Shown here in pieces: positions 21,530-30,108 of a stretch of DNA of 34,090 bases; position 1 is the first letter of the stretch; each line of letters starts with the position of its first letter. The notes under the pieces are model-generated. The model had not been told where the DNA came from. It was given only the letters and a program-made list of their open reading frames with translations, and did not search any database. Where the stretch lies: the NCBI GenBank assembly GCA_016182725.1, contig JACPFZ010000046.1:1-34090 (forward strand). The letters run 5' to 3'. This stretch comes from Candidatus Gottesmanbacteria bacterium. GTDB lineage: Bacteria; Patescibacteriota; Microgenomatia; UBA10105; UBA927. Both the position numbers and the translations under genes were made by a program.

Positions 21530-23344
21530 ATGAAATCAGCAGAGGTGCGGCGGAAATACATTGAATTTTTTAAAAAACGGGGACACGTGGAAATTCCGTC
21601 AGCTCCATTAGTACCGGAAAATGATCCAACCACATTATTCACTTCTTCGGGCATGCAGCCGTTGATTCCTTACCTCCTTGGTCAACCACATCCACTTGGA
21701 AAACGATTAGTCAATAGTCAAAAATCGTTCCGCAGTCAGGACATTGAGGAGGTGGGGAACAATCGTCACACCACATTTTTTGAAATGCTCGGCAACTGGT
21801 CGCTCGGAGATTATTTTAAAAAAGAACAATTACCATGGATTTTTGAATTTTTGACAAAAGAACTTGAACTTCCCAAAGGCAAACTTTATGTTTCCGTTTT
21901 TGAGGGGACAGGCGATATTCCAAGAGATGAAGAATCAGTGAGGATTTGGAAAAACCTCGATGTACCAGATGAGCGCATATTTTTTTATGGTGTGAATAAA
22001 AATTGGTGGTCCCGTTCCGGTGAACCTGAACACATGCCTCCGGGTGAACCCGGAGGGCCAGATAGCGAAGTATTTTATGATTTTGGCGAGGAGTTGAAAC
22101 TTCACGAAAAGTCTCCTTGGAAAAATGAAAAATGCCATCCCAACTGTGACTGCGGCAGATTTATGGAAATTGCTAATTCCGTTTTTATGCAGTACCAAAA
22201 ACAGGCAGATGGAACGCTTAAAGAACTTACACAAAAAAACGTGGATTTCGGCGGGGGACTGGAGCGCATGGTCGCAGCAACAGAAGATACTTCAGATGTG
22301 TTTACTACTGATTTATTTACTTCGATGTATCGATACATCGAAGTATTATCGGGAAAGCGGTATGGGGAAAATCAAGAGGAGACCAGGGCGATGAGGATTA
22401 TCATGGACCACATTCGCGCAGCGGTGATGATGATGGCGGATGGCGTACTTCCGTCAAACAAAATGCAGGGATATGTTTTGAGGAGACTCATTCGCCGCGC
22501 ACTTTTTTACGGCAGAACACTGGGTCTTTTGAAAGATTGGAACTATATTGGTCAATTAGTAGAACCCATTGCGCAAATTTATGGTAATGCGTATCCCGAG
22601 GTGGTGACAAAAGCAGGAGAGATTACATTGCTTTTGGATGAAGAAGCCATGCGGTTCGGGAGAAGTCTGGATAAAGGTTTGGCAGAAATCGAAAAATTAC
22701 CAAAGCTTGACGGAAAAATTGCCTTCCAACTTTACGAAACATATGGATTCCCATGGGAAATGACAGAAGAAATTGTGCGTCGTAATGGACAACAGATTAA
22801 CAGAGCCCAGTTTGAGGCAGAATTTGAAAAGCATAAAGCAGTGTCGCGTACCGCAGCAGCGGGCATGTTTAAAGGCGGGTTGGCGGATTATAGTGAGGAA
22901 ACAACGAAGCTTCACACGGCGCATCACCTTTTACTTGCTTCACTTCAGAAAGTCGTTGATCCGAACATCAAACAACGCGGGAGCAACATTACTGCAGAAC
23001 GGCTCCGGATGGATTTTAATTTTGCCAGAAAGTTATCAGACGAAGAGATTAAAAAAGTTGAAGTGTTGGTGAATCAAACAATAAAAGAAAACTTGTCGGT
23101 GACCCGTGTTGAAATGGATTGCACGGATGCAGAAAAAATCGGTGCACAGATGGAGTTTGGACATAAATATCCAGATCGTGTGAGCATATATTTTGTCGGG
23201 CCACAAGACAAATTTTTCTCCGCCGAATTTTGCGGCGGACCTCATGTTGAACACACGGGGATACTTGGACACTTTAAAATCATCAAAGAAGAATCTGCGG
23301 GTATGGGCATTCGGCGTATCTATGCAATATTAGAGGTTGCATAA
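21530..23344 (+). CDS. alaS: Alanyl-tRNA synthetase (no C-Ala domain)
   Basis: Charges tRNA-Ala and edits misacylated Ser or Gly. The class II catalytic core is at ~1-240 (PLVPENDPTTLFTSSGMQPL; the FFEMLGNWSLGDYFK motif; GGGLERM motif 3). The tRNA-recognition helices follow. The editing site has HTAHH (His462, His466) and CGGPH (Cys568, His572), so the four zinc ligands are intact. The protein ends at 604 aa after the editing domain, whereas most bacterial enzymes have ~270 more residues (DHHA1/C-Ala). This shortening is common in reduced genomes. The CDS contains two strong palindromes (22037-22056 and 22318-22345). Confidence 0.97.
   Translation: MKSAEVRRKYIEFFKKRGHVEIPSAPLVPENDPTTLFTSSGMQPLIPYLLGQPHPLGKRLVNSQKSFRSQDIEEVGNNRHTTFFEMLGNWSLGDYFKKEQLPWIFEFLTKELELPKGKLYVSVFEGTGDIPRDEESVRIWKNLDVPDERIFFYGVNKNWWSRSGEPEHMPPGEPGGPDSEVFYDFGEELKLHEKSPWKNEKCHPNCDCGRFMEIANSVFMQYQKQADGTLKELTQKNVDFGGGLERMVAATEDTSDVFTTDLFTSMYRYIEVLSGKRYGENQEETRAMRIIMDHIRAAVMMMADGVLPSNKMQGYVLRRLIRRALFYGRTLGLLKDWNYIGQLVEPIAQIYGNAYPEVVTKAGEITLLLDEEAMRFGRSLDKGLAEIEKLPKLDGKIAFQLYETYGFPWEMTEEIVRRNGQQINRAQFEAEFEKHKAVSRTAAAGMFKGGLADYSEETTKLHTAHHLLLASLQKVVDPNIKQRGSNITAERLRMDFNFARKLSDEEIKKVEVLVNQTIKENLSVTRVEMDCTDAEKIGAQMEFGHKYPDRVSIYFVGPQDKFFSAEFCGGPHVEHTGILGHFKIIKEESAGMGIRRIYAILEVA
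22037..22056 (+). repeat. 8-bp hairpin within alaS
   Basis: CCTCCGGG (22037-22044) and CCCGGAGG (22049-22056) pair perfectly around TGAA. It encodes PPGEPGG in the catalytic core. It may reflect codon choice in a Gly/Pro-rich loop rather than function. Confidence 0.4.
22318..22345 (+). repeat. 28-bp perfect palindrome within alaS
   Basis: The half-site TACTTCGATGTATC (22318-22331) is followed immediately by its exact reverse complement (22332-22345), with no loop. It encodes TSMYRYIEV. Perfect palindromes this long are rare in coding DNA. Confidence 0.6.
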
Positions 23345-23350
23345 ACATTC

Positions 23351-24175
23351 TTATTTACGATATGGTCTCCAGGCTCGGATTACTTTTGGATTCCTTGGGT
23401 TGTTTTCTGTATCAAGCGCAAGAGGTGGTATCAAATAGGCATGGCGGTCTACCCAGGGGTAGTGGCCTGGCGTTGTCGATCCTATCGCCAGCGCAAGAAT
23501 CTGTGCGTTGCATCCTTTGGGCAGCTCATTATTTATTTTTTGGACTTCGTCCAGGAGCGGAACCGTGTCGCCAACTTTTTCCGGTGGATGGGGAAAACGA
23601 CCAAGCGTACACAACATGAGGGACAACGTGCCAAGCCGAGCATTGAGCGGCAGGTCAGCGCGATGGGTAGCGCTAGTTATTCTTTCTCTTACTGTAGTAA
23701 GAGCAAGATTATTGGTTGGCACAAATGCAGCGACAACCGAAAGTGAATTCTGTTCTTTGTCTTGCGTTATCATGATGCGCTCTAGCTCTAAGGCTATTGG
23801 TGGTATGTCAGGGTTGGCAAACTCTCCCCGGAGAACTTCGTGGTATCGAGCAGCTGTTTGAGCGTTTACACCGGCAGTTTTTCTCCCATTTGGATCAAAG
23901 CGGAATTCTCCAAATGTGATATGCCGAAACCCATCAGGTATTGGCCACGTGGCCGGTTCAAGTACTTGGATGCGCTGTGTGATTTCACCTAAGTATCTAT
24001 CAGCAGGGCCGGAAATGAATCCACAGGTATAGAGCGAATAGCGGGGATCTTCTTTTCCCAGAAGAAAAGGATTATCCTGAGTAGCATCTGCGCGTATGAT
24101 GTCTCTTGCTGCTTTGGCAATCTCATTGTGAGCAGAGACTAATTGACCTCTCATTTGTTCAAATTCGGTTGGCAT
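23351..24175 (-). CDS. uncharacterised protein, weakly 2H-phosphoesterase-like
   Basis: 274 aa, soluble, no signal peptide. FRHITFGEF resembles the first HxT motif of 2H phosphoesterases (LigT/CPDase group). LCTLGRFPHPPE resembles the second motif HxTLGRF, but the His is replaced by Leu. If the match is right, the enzyme is degenerate. The C-terminal region (GHYPWVDRHAYLIPPLAL) is unusual. The candidate promoter is TTGACT (24228-24223), a 16-nt spacer and an extended -10 TGgTATGCT. It ends six bases from the convergent alaS stop. I do not assign a function. Confidence 0.6.
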   Translation of the reverse strand: MPTEFEQMRGQLVSAHNEIAKAARDIIRADATQDNPFLLGKEDPRYSLYTCGFISGPADRYLGEITQRIQVLEPATWPIPDGFRHITFGEFRFDPNGRKTAGVNAQTAARYHEVLRGEFANPDIPPIALELERIMITQDKEQNSLSVVAAFVPTNNLALTTVRERITSATHRADLPLNARLGTLSLMLCTLGRFPHPPEKVGDTVPLLDEVQKINNELPKGCNAQILALAIGSTTPGHYPWVDRHAYLIPPLALDTENNPRNPKVIRAWRPYRK

Positions 24176-24283
24176 AGGAAGGCGAGTGTTAAGGCTTATA
24201 GCATACCACTGACTTTTACGACAGTCAAGATCATATAGAAGCTTACACTCAGAAAACGAAAATTACAGTTCTTCGAGTGGGTT

Positions 24284-25855
24284 TTATGGTGACTTAAAGC
24301 CCATCTGATGATGAAACGTCGTATGAAGAAGATTTTTTACTTCCGCATCACATTGTTTTAGTCCGGTAACGTCTGTGCGCTGTTTTGCCTTGGCGACGGC
24401 AAGATCAACTTGTGTTTCATATGAAGCCTGCCCATCAACTGAAAGTAAATTTTCAAGGTACCGCGGAATCATTGCAATGCCGCTATAGTTGAGATCACTC
24501 GTTTGGCGGGCAAGTTTAGTAATGAGCGCTTCGTAATCAGTTTCCTCCAGATCGTACTGCGGGATAATTGCCCGGAGAAAATACTCCCGTTTTTGTTCAT
24601 CCGGCAAAGGGAAATATATTGGATTAAAACGACGCAGAAATGCTGCTTCTACATCTGGGTGATTGAGTGTTGCCAGAAGATATATTCTGTATGTATCTTC
24701 CAGTCGCTCCAGAAGCGTTAACGCCTGCGCCCGTTTTTCCGGATTAACAAAACCTGTTCCGGGTTGTGGTAATCTTCCCACACCCATAGAGCTCTGAAAC
24801 AGCGATTCCACATCATCAAGGCAAACGACCATGGGAAGATCAAAAATCCGTCGTAGTCTGGCAAGACGCGGGAGGATTTTGTCTTTGAATACATATTCCC
24901 CGTTCGGCAACGTCTTTGAGAGAATATCTACGGGAAGATACACAGTAACTACATCTTTATACGTTGCAAATACCTGCGTAAGCGCGCTTTTCCCTACTCC
25001 CGGCGCTCCCAGAAGGAGCGTATTCATTGGTGTTCCGGTTCTCCGTTTCAGCGGCCCGTACAAATTATTCTCCAAATCCATACGCTGCGTATTAAGACCA
25101 AATAATTCATCCGGCGCTATCTGCGGGATCATCTCCGAGAGCATGCGATGGTACACGTCGACCATGATCTTTCGCCGTGCGGGCAAGGTTTCTCTCAATC
25201 GCTCGGGGGTTGAGACATCCAGTTTATCTTCCATAATAAGTGCATGCATGATCGCAAGGTAGGCGAGCTCAACTTCCGAATAACTCCCAAAGTTACGAAT
25301 TTCCAAAATTCCGTTCTGAGGGATTATTTTGCTGCGTTTTTCAGCAAAAACCTGCATCATGCCGACAACCGGCTGATGACGTTCACCAATAAAAAATATT
25401 CCTCCCCGCTGGTAGGGATTATTACGAAGTTTTGGAGAAAGGTTTGTAGCAGCAAGATAATAGTATGATTGTGGAGCTGTGATGCGATGCTGCAGGAGCG
25501 ATAATGCCCCATATTTTTCCGGCGGAAATGCAAAAAACATTCCCTCCACAAGCGTTTGTGTCGCATTCAGATCCATCAGAATTTGCTTCATGCTCAGGAT
25601 TTGAGAATCGTCGACGTGCTCATAGGGAATTTCAATACTAATAAAGTGCTCTTCTCGAGATTCAGTCGTGGTTATTTCTATATGCGGTGGGGGTAACTCG
25701 GATACCCCATATTCTTTCAGGACAGCGTTTACGGTATCGATAAAACTCGTCAAACGATCTGCCTCACCCTCCAAAGGAGAGACCAGAGGATTTTCTGATC
25801 GCGGGCGGGACTGAAGCGGAGATTCCTTCTGTGCTGTGCCTTGTTCGACTGCCAT
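24284..25855 (-). CDS. orphan AAA+ ATPase with novel N-terminal region
   Basis: 523 aa. Residues ~285-470 form an AAA+ module: Walker A GAPGVGKS (283-290), Walker B VVCLDDVE (343-350), sensor-1 YLLATLN and a paired Arg in AAFLRRFNP. The Walker B acidic pair is DD rather than DE. The first ~250 residues match no domain I recognise; they include an alpha/beta stretch with IEITTTESREEHFISIEIPYE. No membrane segment is visible. I chose the ATG at 25855 over two in-frame upstream ATGs because the likely -10, TATAAT (25891-25886), lies between them. It is divergent from the envelope operon. Function unknown. Confidence 0.8.
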   Translation of the reverse strand: MAVEQGTAQKESPLQSRPRSENPLVSPLEGEADRLTSFIDTVNAVLKEYGVSELPPPHIEITTTESREEHFISIEIPYEHVDDSQILSMKQILMDLNATQTLVEGMFFAFPPEKYGALSLLQHRITAPQSYYYLAATNLSPKLRNNPYQRGGIFFIGERHQPVVGMMQVFAEKRSKIIPQNGILEIRNFGSYSEVELAYLAIMHALIMEDKLDVSTPERLRETLPARRKIMVDVYHRMLSEMIPQIAPDELFGLNTQRMDLENNLYGPLKRRTGTPMNTLLLGAPGVGKSALTQVFATYKDVVTVYLPVDILSKTLPNGEYVFKDKILPRLARLRRIFDLPMVVCLDDVESLFQSSMGVGRLPQPGTGFVNPEKRAQALTLLERLEDTYRIYLLATLNHPDVEAAFLRRFNPIYFPLPDEQKREYFLRAIIPQYDLEETDYEALITKLARQTSDLNYSGIAMIPRYLENLLSVDGQASYETQVDLAVAKAKQRTDVTGLKQCDAEVKNLLHTTFHHQMGFKSP

Positions 25856-25941
25856 AACGTACCGGGCAGGGGCGTATGAATATACATTATACCGCATAAT
25901 AAGACAAGGGTACATAAGTTGCCTTGCTTCTCCACGACTGC

Positions 25942-25947
25942 TAGTAT
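25942..25947 (+). promoter_or_regulatory. -10 box of the envelope operon
   Basis: TTGCCT (25919-25924), a 17-nt spacer and TAGTAT (25942-25947), ending six bases before the ATG at 25954. A leaderless start is predicted. TATAGA (25945-25950) is an overlapping alternative. Confidence 0.4.
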
Positions 25948-25953
25948 AGAGCT

Positions 25954-28116
25954 ATGGAACTCCCACAGGTGCTTGGGCATTTTGTGCATGCAAAAGAAGA
26001 AAAAAAAGAACTCTTCCTTTCCCTTCTTTTGGGTATTGACGGAGTCATTGCCAGTAGTTGGCAGGTGTCGGAGAAGCGCTTGCCCGTTGTTGTTGGGGTC
26101 TCCCAGAAAGATGCTGCTTCGGATTCGTGGGATGAGCGGTTTGCCGCAGCAGATCAAGCGATTTCTTCTCTTGAGTCAGCCAATCTTTCTCTCAACAAAG
26201 TGATTTTCGGACTTCCAGCATCGTATCTTACGGAAACGGGTGATATCCAAAAAACAGTCCGTCCGTACCTCAAAAAATTGACGCACTCCCTTGCTCTTTC
26301 TCCCATGGGGTTTGTCAGTATTCATCAAGCAATTGTGCATCATTTAAAGTATCACGAAGGGGTGCCGCCGACGGTTATTCTCTTGGGCATTGCAGGATCA
26401 ACCATTACTGTTTCCGTGTATAAAATTGGGTCGTCTGTAGGGCAGAAGTACATTGAAAAGGCTGGTGATGTTGTGACGCAACTTGAGGAAGTGTTGCAGA
26501 GTTTTACCGAGCTTGAGGTATTGCCGTCCCGGATTCTTCTTTATGGAATTCATCATGACCATCTAGAAGAGGTGAAACGGGAACTTTTGCGTCATCCCTG
26601 GCAGACGGCCGCAAACTTCATGCATTTTCCAAAGATCGATGTGTTGCCACAAGATAGCCTTATTGGCGCTGTTTCTTTAGTTGGTGCAAGTGAACTGGCC
26701 ACCAGTCTTGGTCCGGAGCAGGAGGAAGTTGTTGCGGAGGCGGTAGTACAGGAAAAACAAAAGGAAGAATTGAAGGAAGAGTCTAACGTTGTGTTCGTAG
26801 ATCCCACTCGTCTGGGATTTAAGAGAAGTGTTGACGTACGGGAGGAACGATCCACTGCGCGGGAGGAACAGCGAAAGAAAGAGCCTCTCCAGGGAGAGGA
26901 AATTCCCCAGAAACAGGTGCGTGGGATCTCACTACCCACGTTCCCTTCCCTTCCTTTTGACCGACTTGGGTCATTTATTCCCAGGCTTCTGGTATCTTCC
27001 CGATACCTAGCGGCTATTGGGGTAACTATCGCGATTGTTGTGTTGCTTTGGGGATTCTACTGGTTTGTTCCCAGAGTTTCTGTAACGGTTTATGAAGTTC
27101 CCAAGAAACTCACAAAAACCATGGACATTGCGGTAGATTCTACGGCCACCGTTCCCGATAGCACGTCAAAAATCCTGCCCGGCAAGAAACAGGAAAAAAG
27201 TATTCCCGGAGAAAAAACGATAGCCGTGACCGGGAAAAAGCAGGTCGGTGATCCGGCAAAGGGAGCGGTGGCTATCACGAATAGAACATTTAATTCAATT
27301 ACTCTCCCCAAAGGCACAGTACTTACGAGCGGGGATTTGCAGTTTACGTTAGATAACGCTGTTTCCATTGCTTCAGCAAGTGCATTTGATCTAACGAAAA
27401 ATACGGGAAGCATTACGGCAGGTGTCATCGGAGCTAAGAGTAATCTTTCATCGGGAACAACGTTTATAGTAAAAGGATATGAATTAAGTGAAGTAGCGGC
27501 GAAAAATGACAAGGAGCTTTCCGGCGGGACCAGTCGCGACGTGACGGTAGTCACACGGCTAGATCAGGACAGTCTCATCAAATCACTCACCAAGGAGCTT
27601 GTAGAGGGCGCAAAGCAAGAGCTGTCCGGGAGTGTCGGGATGGGGGATCAACTCATCGATGAAACGATTAAAACCACCGTGACGGATAAATCCTTTGTCG
27701 AAGAATTGGATCAAGAAGCAAGTAATCTTCACGGGAAAGCCACTATTGCCGTTTCCGGCATTTCATACAGCAAGAGTGATTTGTCTGCGTTTCTTGAGAG
27801 TGCTGTTGCGAGTGATATTCCATCCGGCTATGTCTTTGATCCCAAATATACCACTGCAACTCTACGGGATATTGAGGTAAAAAAGGACGGCAAAGTTACG
27901 GCCTCGGTACAGTTTGAAGGGACTGCAACCCCGCAACTCGACCTGGTCGCCATACGCCGTAGCCTTTCCGGGAAAACGATTGTAGGGGCCCAGGAATACC
28001 TTAAGACTATTCCGGGCGTGGGAGCTGTTTCCTTTCGGTTTCAAATCCAACTCTTAAAAGGGAGACTCCCCGTCAATGCAAACAACATCACCATTAGTGT
28101 GGCAGTACAGGAATAA
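25954..28116 (+). CDS. actin-fold/transmembrane/baseplate-J-like envelope protein
   Basis: 720 aa. Residues ~20-250 resemble the ASKHA fold of PilM/FtsA (LLLGIDGVIASSWQV as phosphate-1; VILLGIAGSTITVSVY as phosphate-2, whose usual Asp is missing; ILLYGIHHDHLEEV), so ATP binding is doubtful. A charged, disordered linker follows (~255-335), then one membrane helix at ~351-372 (YLAAIGVTIAIVVLLWGFYWFV). The outer ~345 residues include KGAVAITNRTFNSITLPKGT, which resembles baseplate-J-like adhesin or assembly modules. The layout places an actin-like domain inside and a large beta-rich domain outside. A sortase gene starts 1 nt after its stop, yet no LPxTG signal is present in this protein. Confidence 0.7.
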   Translation: MELPQVLGHFVHAKEEKKELFLSLLLGIDGVIASSWQVSEKRLPVVVGVSQKDAASDSWDERFAAADQAISSLESANLSLNKVIFGLPASYLTETGDIQKTVRPYLKKLTHSLALSPMGFVSIHQAIVHHLKYHEGVPPTVILLGIAGSTITVSVYKIGSSVGQKYIEKAGDVVTQLEEVLQSFTELEVLPSRILLYGIHHDHLEEVKRELLRHPWQTAANFMHFPKIDVLPQDSLIGAVSLVGASELATSLGPEQEEVVAEAVVQEKQKEELKEESNVVFVDPTRLGFKRSVDVREERSTAREEQRKKEPLQGEEIPQKQVRGISLPTFPSLPFDRLGSFIPRLLVSSRYLAAIGVTIAIVVLLWGFYWFVPRVSVTVYEVPKKLTKTMDIAVDSTATVPDSTSKILPGKKQEKSIPGEKTIAVTGKKQVGDPAKGAVAITNRTFNSITLPKGTVLTSGDLQFTLDNAVSIASASAFDLTKNTGSITAGVIGAKSNLSSGTTFIVKGYELSEVAAKNDKELSGGTSRDVTVVTRLDQDSLIKSLTKELVEGAKQELSGSVGMGDQLIDETIKTTVTDKSFVEELDQEASNLHGKATIAVSGISYSKSDLSAFLESAVASDIPSGYVFDPKYTTATLRDIEVKKDGKVTASVQFEGTATPQLDLVAIRRSLSGKTIVGAQEYLKTIPGVGAVSFRFQIQLLKGRLPVNANNITISVAVQE

Positions 28117-28117
28117 C

Positions 28118-28843
28118 ATGCTCTATCAATACATTAAAGCCAAACCAAAACGACCCATTCGGCGGCCACTCATTGTTTCATTTGTTCTCATGAGTGTGGG
28201 TACGGGCATTCTTTTGTGGGTTCTCTGGCCCATTGTGTCATTTACCATCTTTAGCGCGCCGCTTTTTGGCGTCACCGTAAGTCCTATGATATCTACCGGT
28301 GAAGTGACGCAAGCAAAGTCCGTTCTTCCACAGGCAATGGCAGCAACAGGCCCCGATACAATCGGGGTTGATTACACGAACGCAAACGTCTGGTATCCCA
28401 CGAAACCTCAGAAAAAGGTGGTGACCCAAGTAAATAGTTACACACTTTCCATTCCCAAACTCAACATAGAACATGCACTTGTTCTCATTGCTGGAGAAGA
28501 TTTGATTAAGAGCTTAATTCACTATGGGGGTACAGGGCTACCCGGCGAGTATGGAAATGCGGTCATATTCGGCCATTCGGTGTTACCGCAATTTTTTGAT
28601 CCCACCAACTACAAAACAATTTTTTCTACCTTGCCGACGTTATCCATTGGCGATGATATTTTTATTACCTACGATGGTATTACGTATAAATATAAAGTGT
28701 TCGATATGATTGTTCGCGATCCCAATGATTTGGCAGCGTTGGAACAGCAGTATGATGATTCTTACATTACGCTTGTTACCTGCGTGCCGCCCGGAACGTA
28801 CTGGAAACGGTTAAATGTAAAAGCAAAATTGGTGAGGATTTAA
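28118..28843 (+). CDS. Sortase
   Basis: Membrane-anchored cysteine transpeptidase of 241 aa. It has a basic start, a membrane helix at ~18-45 and an outer beta-barrel beginning YTLSIPKLNIEHALV. The catalytic triad is His153 (FGHSV), Cys222 (TLVTCVPPG) and Arg231 (WKRLNVKAKLV). The subclass is uncertain, perhaps D/E-like. I chose ATG 28118, which follows the upstream stop by one base; an earlier ATG would overlap the previous gene by 41 nt. No sortase substrate with a clear sorting signal is seen in the window. Confidence 0.9.
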   Translation: MLYQYIKAKPKRPIRRPLIVSFVLMSVGTGILLWVLWPIVSFTIFSAPLFGVTVSPMISTGEVTQAKSVLPQAMAATGPDTIGVDYTNANVWYPTKPQKKVVTQVNSYTLSIPKLNIEHALVLIAGEDLIKSLIHYGGTGLPGEYGNAVIFGHSVLPQFFDPTNYKTIFSTLPTLSIGDDIFITYDGITYKYKVFDMIVRDPNDLAALEQQYDDSYITLVTCVPPGTYWKRLNVKAKLVRI

Positions 28844-30105
28844 TGACCCCAACGTCGTCACAACAATTGGCAATTGAAGCAATTAAAAAGAAGCTGGTGG
28901 GCAAGCCTCTTTCCTATAATGAAATTTTTGCCATCATGGATGAGATCGCCAGTCAGCGGTTGGGACCGGTGTTGACGACGTATTTTGCTGCCGCAGGGTT
29001 TAAGGAAGGATTTTCTGATGAAGAACTCTATTTTCTCACCAAATCCATGGTGGCAACAGGCCCGAAACTGCATTTTAAGGGTATTGTGGCAGATAAACAC
29101 TCCACCGGCGGGGTAGCCGGCACCAGAACCACGATGATTTTGGTGCCCATCATTGCTGCGGCAGGATTTCAAATCCCGAAAAATTCTTCCCGCGCGATTA
29201 CCTCGCCAGCCGGGACCGCAGATACCATGGAAGTAGTGGCACCCGTTACGTTTACCCCACGTGCTATTGAACGACTCGTTGCTCGCGCGGGTGGTTGCAT
29301 CGTGTGGGGCGGACATTTGGGTTTGGCTCCTGCCGACGATATCATTATTCAAGTTGAACAGCCATTAGCATTTGAGTCCTTTGATAAAATTATTGTTTCC
29401 ATTATGGCAAAGAAAGTAGCTTCGGCAGACACCCATTTAGTCTTAGATATTCCCGTGGGACCAACGATGAAAATTGCGCATTTTAAAGATGCGGAAATTA
29501 TTGCCAAAAAATTTACATTTTTGGCTAAAAAATTCGATATTAAGGTCATTGTAGACATAAATCAAATTCGGCAAAATGCCGGACGGGGAGTGGGACCAGT
29601 ACTTGAAGCACGAGACGTATTTCAGGTGTTAGAACAGGATAAAAACCGACCGCTTGCCCTTGAGGCGCGGGCCCTGCGGCTTGCCGGAAAACTGTTGAGC
29701 TTGTGTTTTGCCGATACGCCGGGGAAAAAAGATGTGATCGGCGAAGATGTCGCTCGGGAGATGCTGACTTCTGGGAAAGCGTTATCCAAGATGCATGAGA
29801 TTATTAAAACACAGGGAGGAAATCCACACGTAGAGAGCCGCCAACTCAAACCCGGAAAATTTACTCATGATGTACCATCACACCAGAAAGGCAGAGTAAG
29901 TAGCATCAACAATAAACAAGTTACGGTGATTTGTCGCATTTTGGGATGCCCGACGGATAAGCTGGCTGGAATGTATGTCCATCGGAAATTAGAGGAGCAT
30001 GTGGACAAAGGTGATATACTATGCTCGTTGTATAGCTCGGATAAGTGGCGGCTCAAAGAAAGCATAGAAACAATGAAAAATATTGCTGTTTTCTCTCTGG
30101 AGTAA
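28843..30105 (+). CDS. deoA: AMP phosphorylase / thymidine phosphorylase family
   Basis: 420 aa. The motif DKHSTGGVAGTRTTMILVP and the following stretch with ITSPAGTADTMEVVAPV and GGCIVWGGHLGLAPADD resemble archaeal AMP phosphorylases, which split AMP to adenine and ribose 1,5-bisphosphate, more than bacterial thymidine phosphorylase (KHSTGGVGD). The ~85-residue N-terminal domain of archaeal enzymes is missing. In some CPR genomes this enzyme feeds a RuBisCO-dependent AMP pathway; no RuBisCO is in this window. Substrate (AMP, CMP/UMP or a nucleoside) is not decided. It shares TAATG with the sortase stop. Confidence 0.8.
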   Translation: MTPTSSQQLAIEAIKKKLVGKPLSYNEIFAIMDEIASQRLGPVLTTYFAAAGFKEGFSDEELYFLTKSMVATGPKLHFKGIVADKHSTGGVAGTRTTMILVPIIAAAGFQIPKNSSRAITSPAGTADTMEVVAPVTFTPRAIERLVARAGGCIVWGGHLGLAPADDIIIQVEQPLAFESFDKIIVSIMAKKVASADTHLVLDIPVGPTMKIAHFKDAEIIAKKFTFLAKKFDIKVIVDINQIRQNAGRGVGPVLEARDVFQVLEQDKNRPLALEARALRLAGKLLSLCFADTPGKKDVIGEDVAREMLTSGKALSKMHEIIKTQGGNPHVESRQLKPGKFTHDVPSHQKGRVSSINNKQVTVICRILGCPTDKLAGMYVHRKLEEHVDKGDILCSLYSSDKWRLKESIETMKNIAVFSLE

Positions 30106-30108
30106 ACG

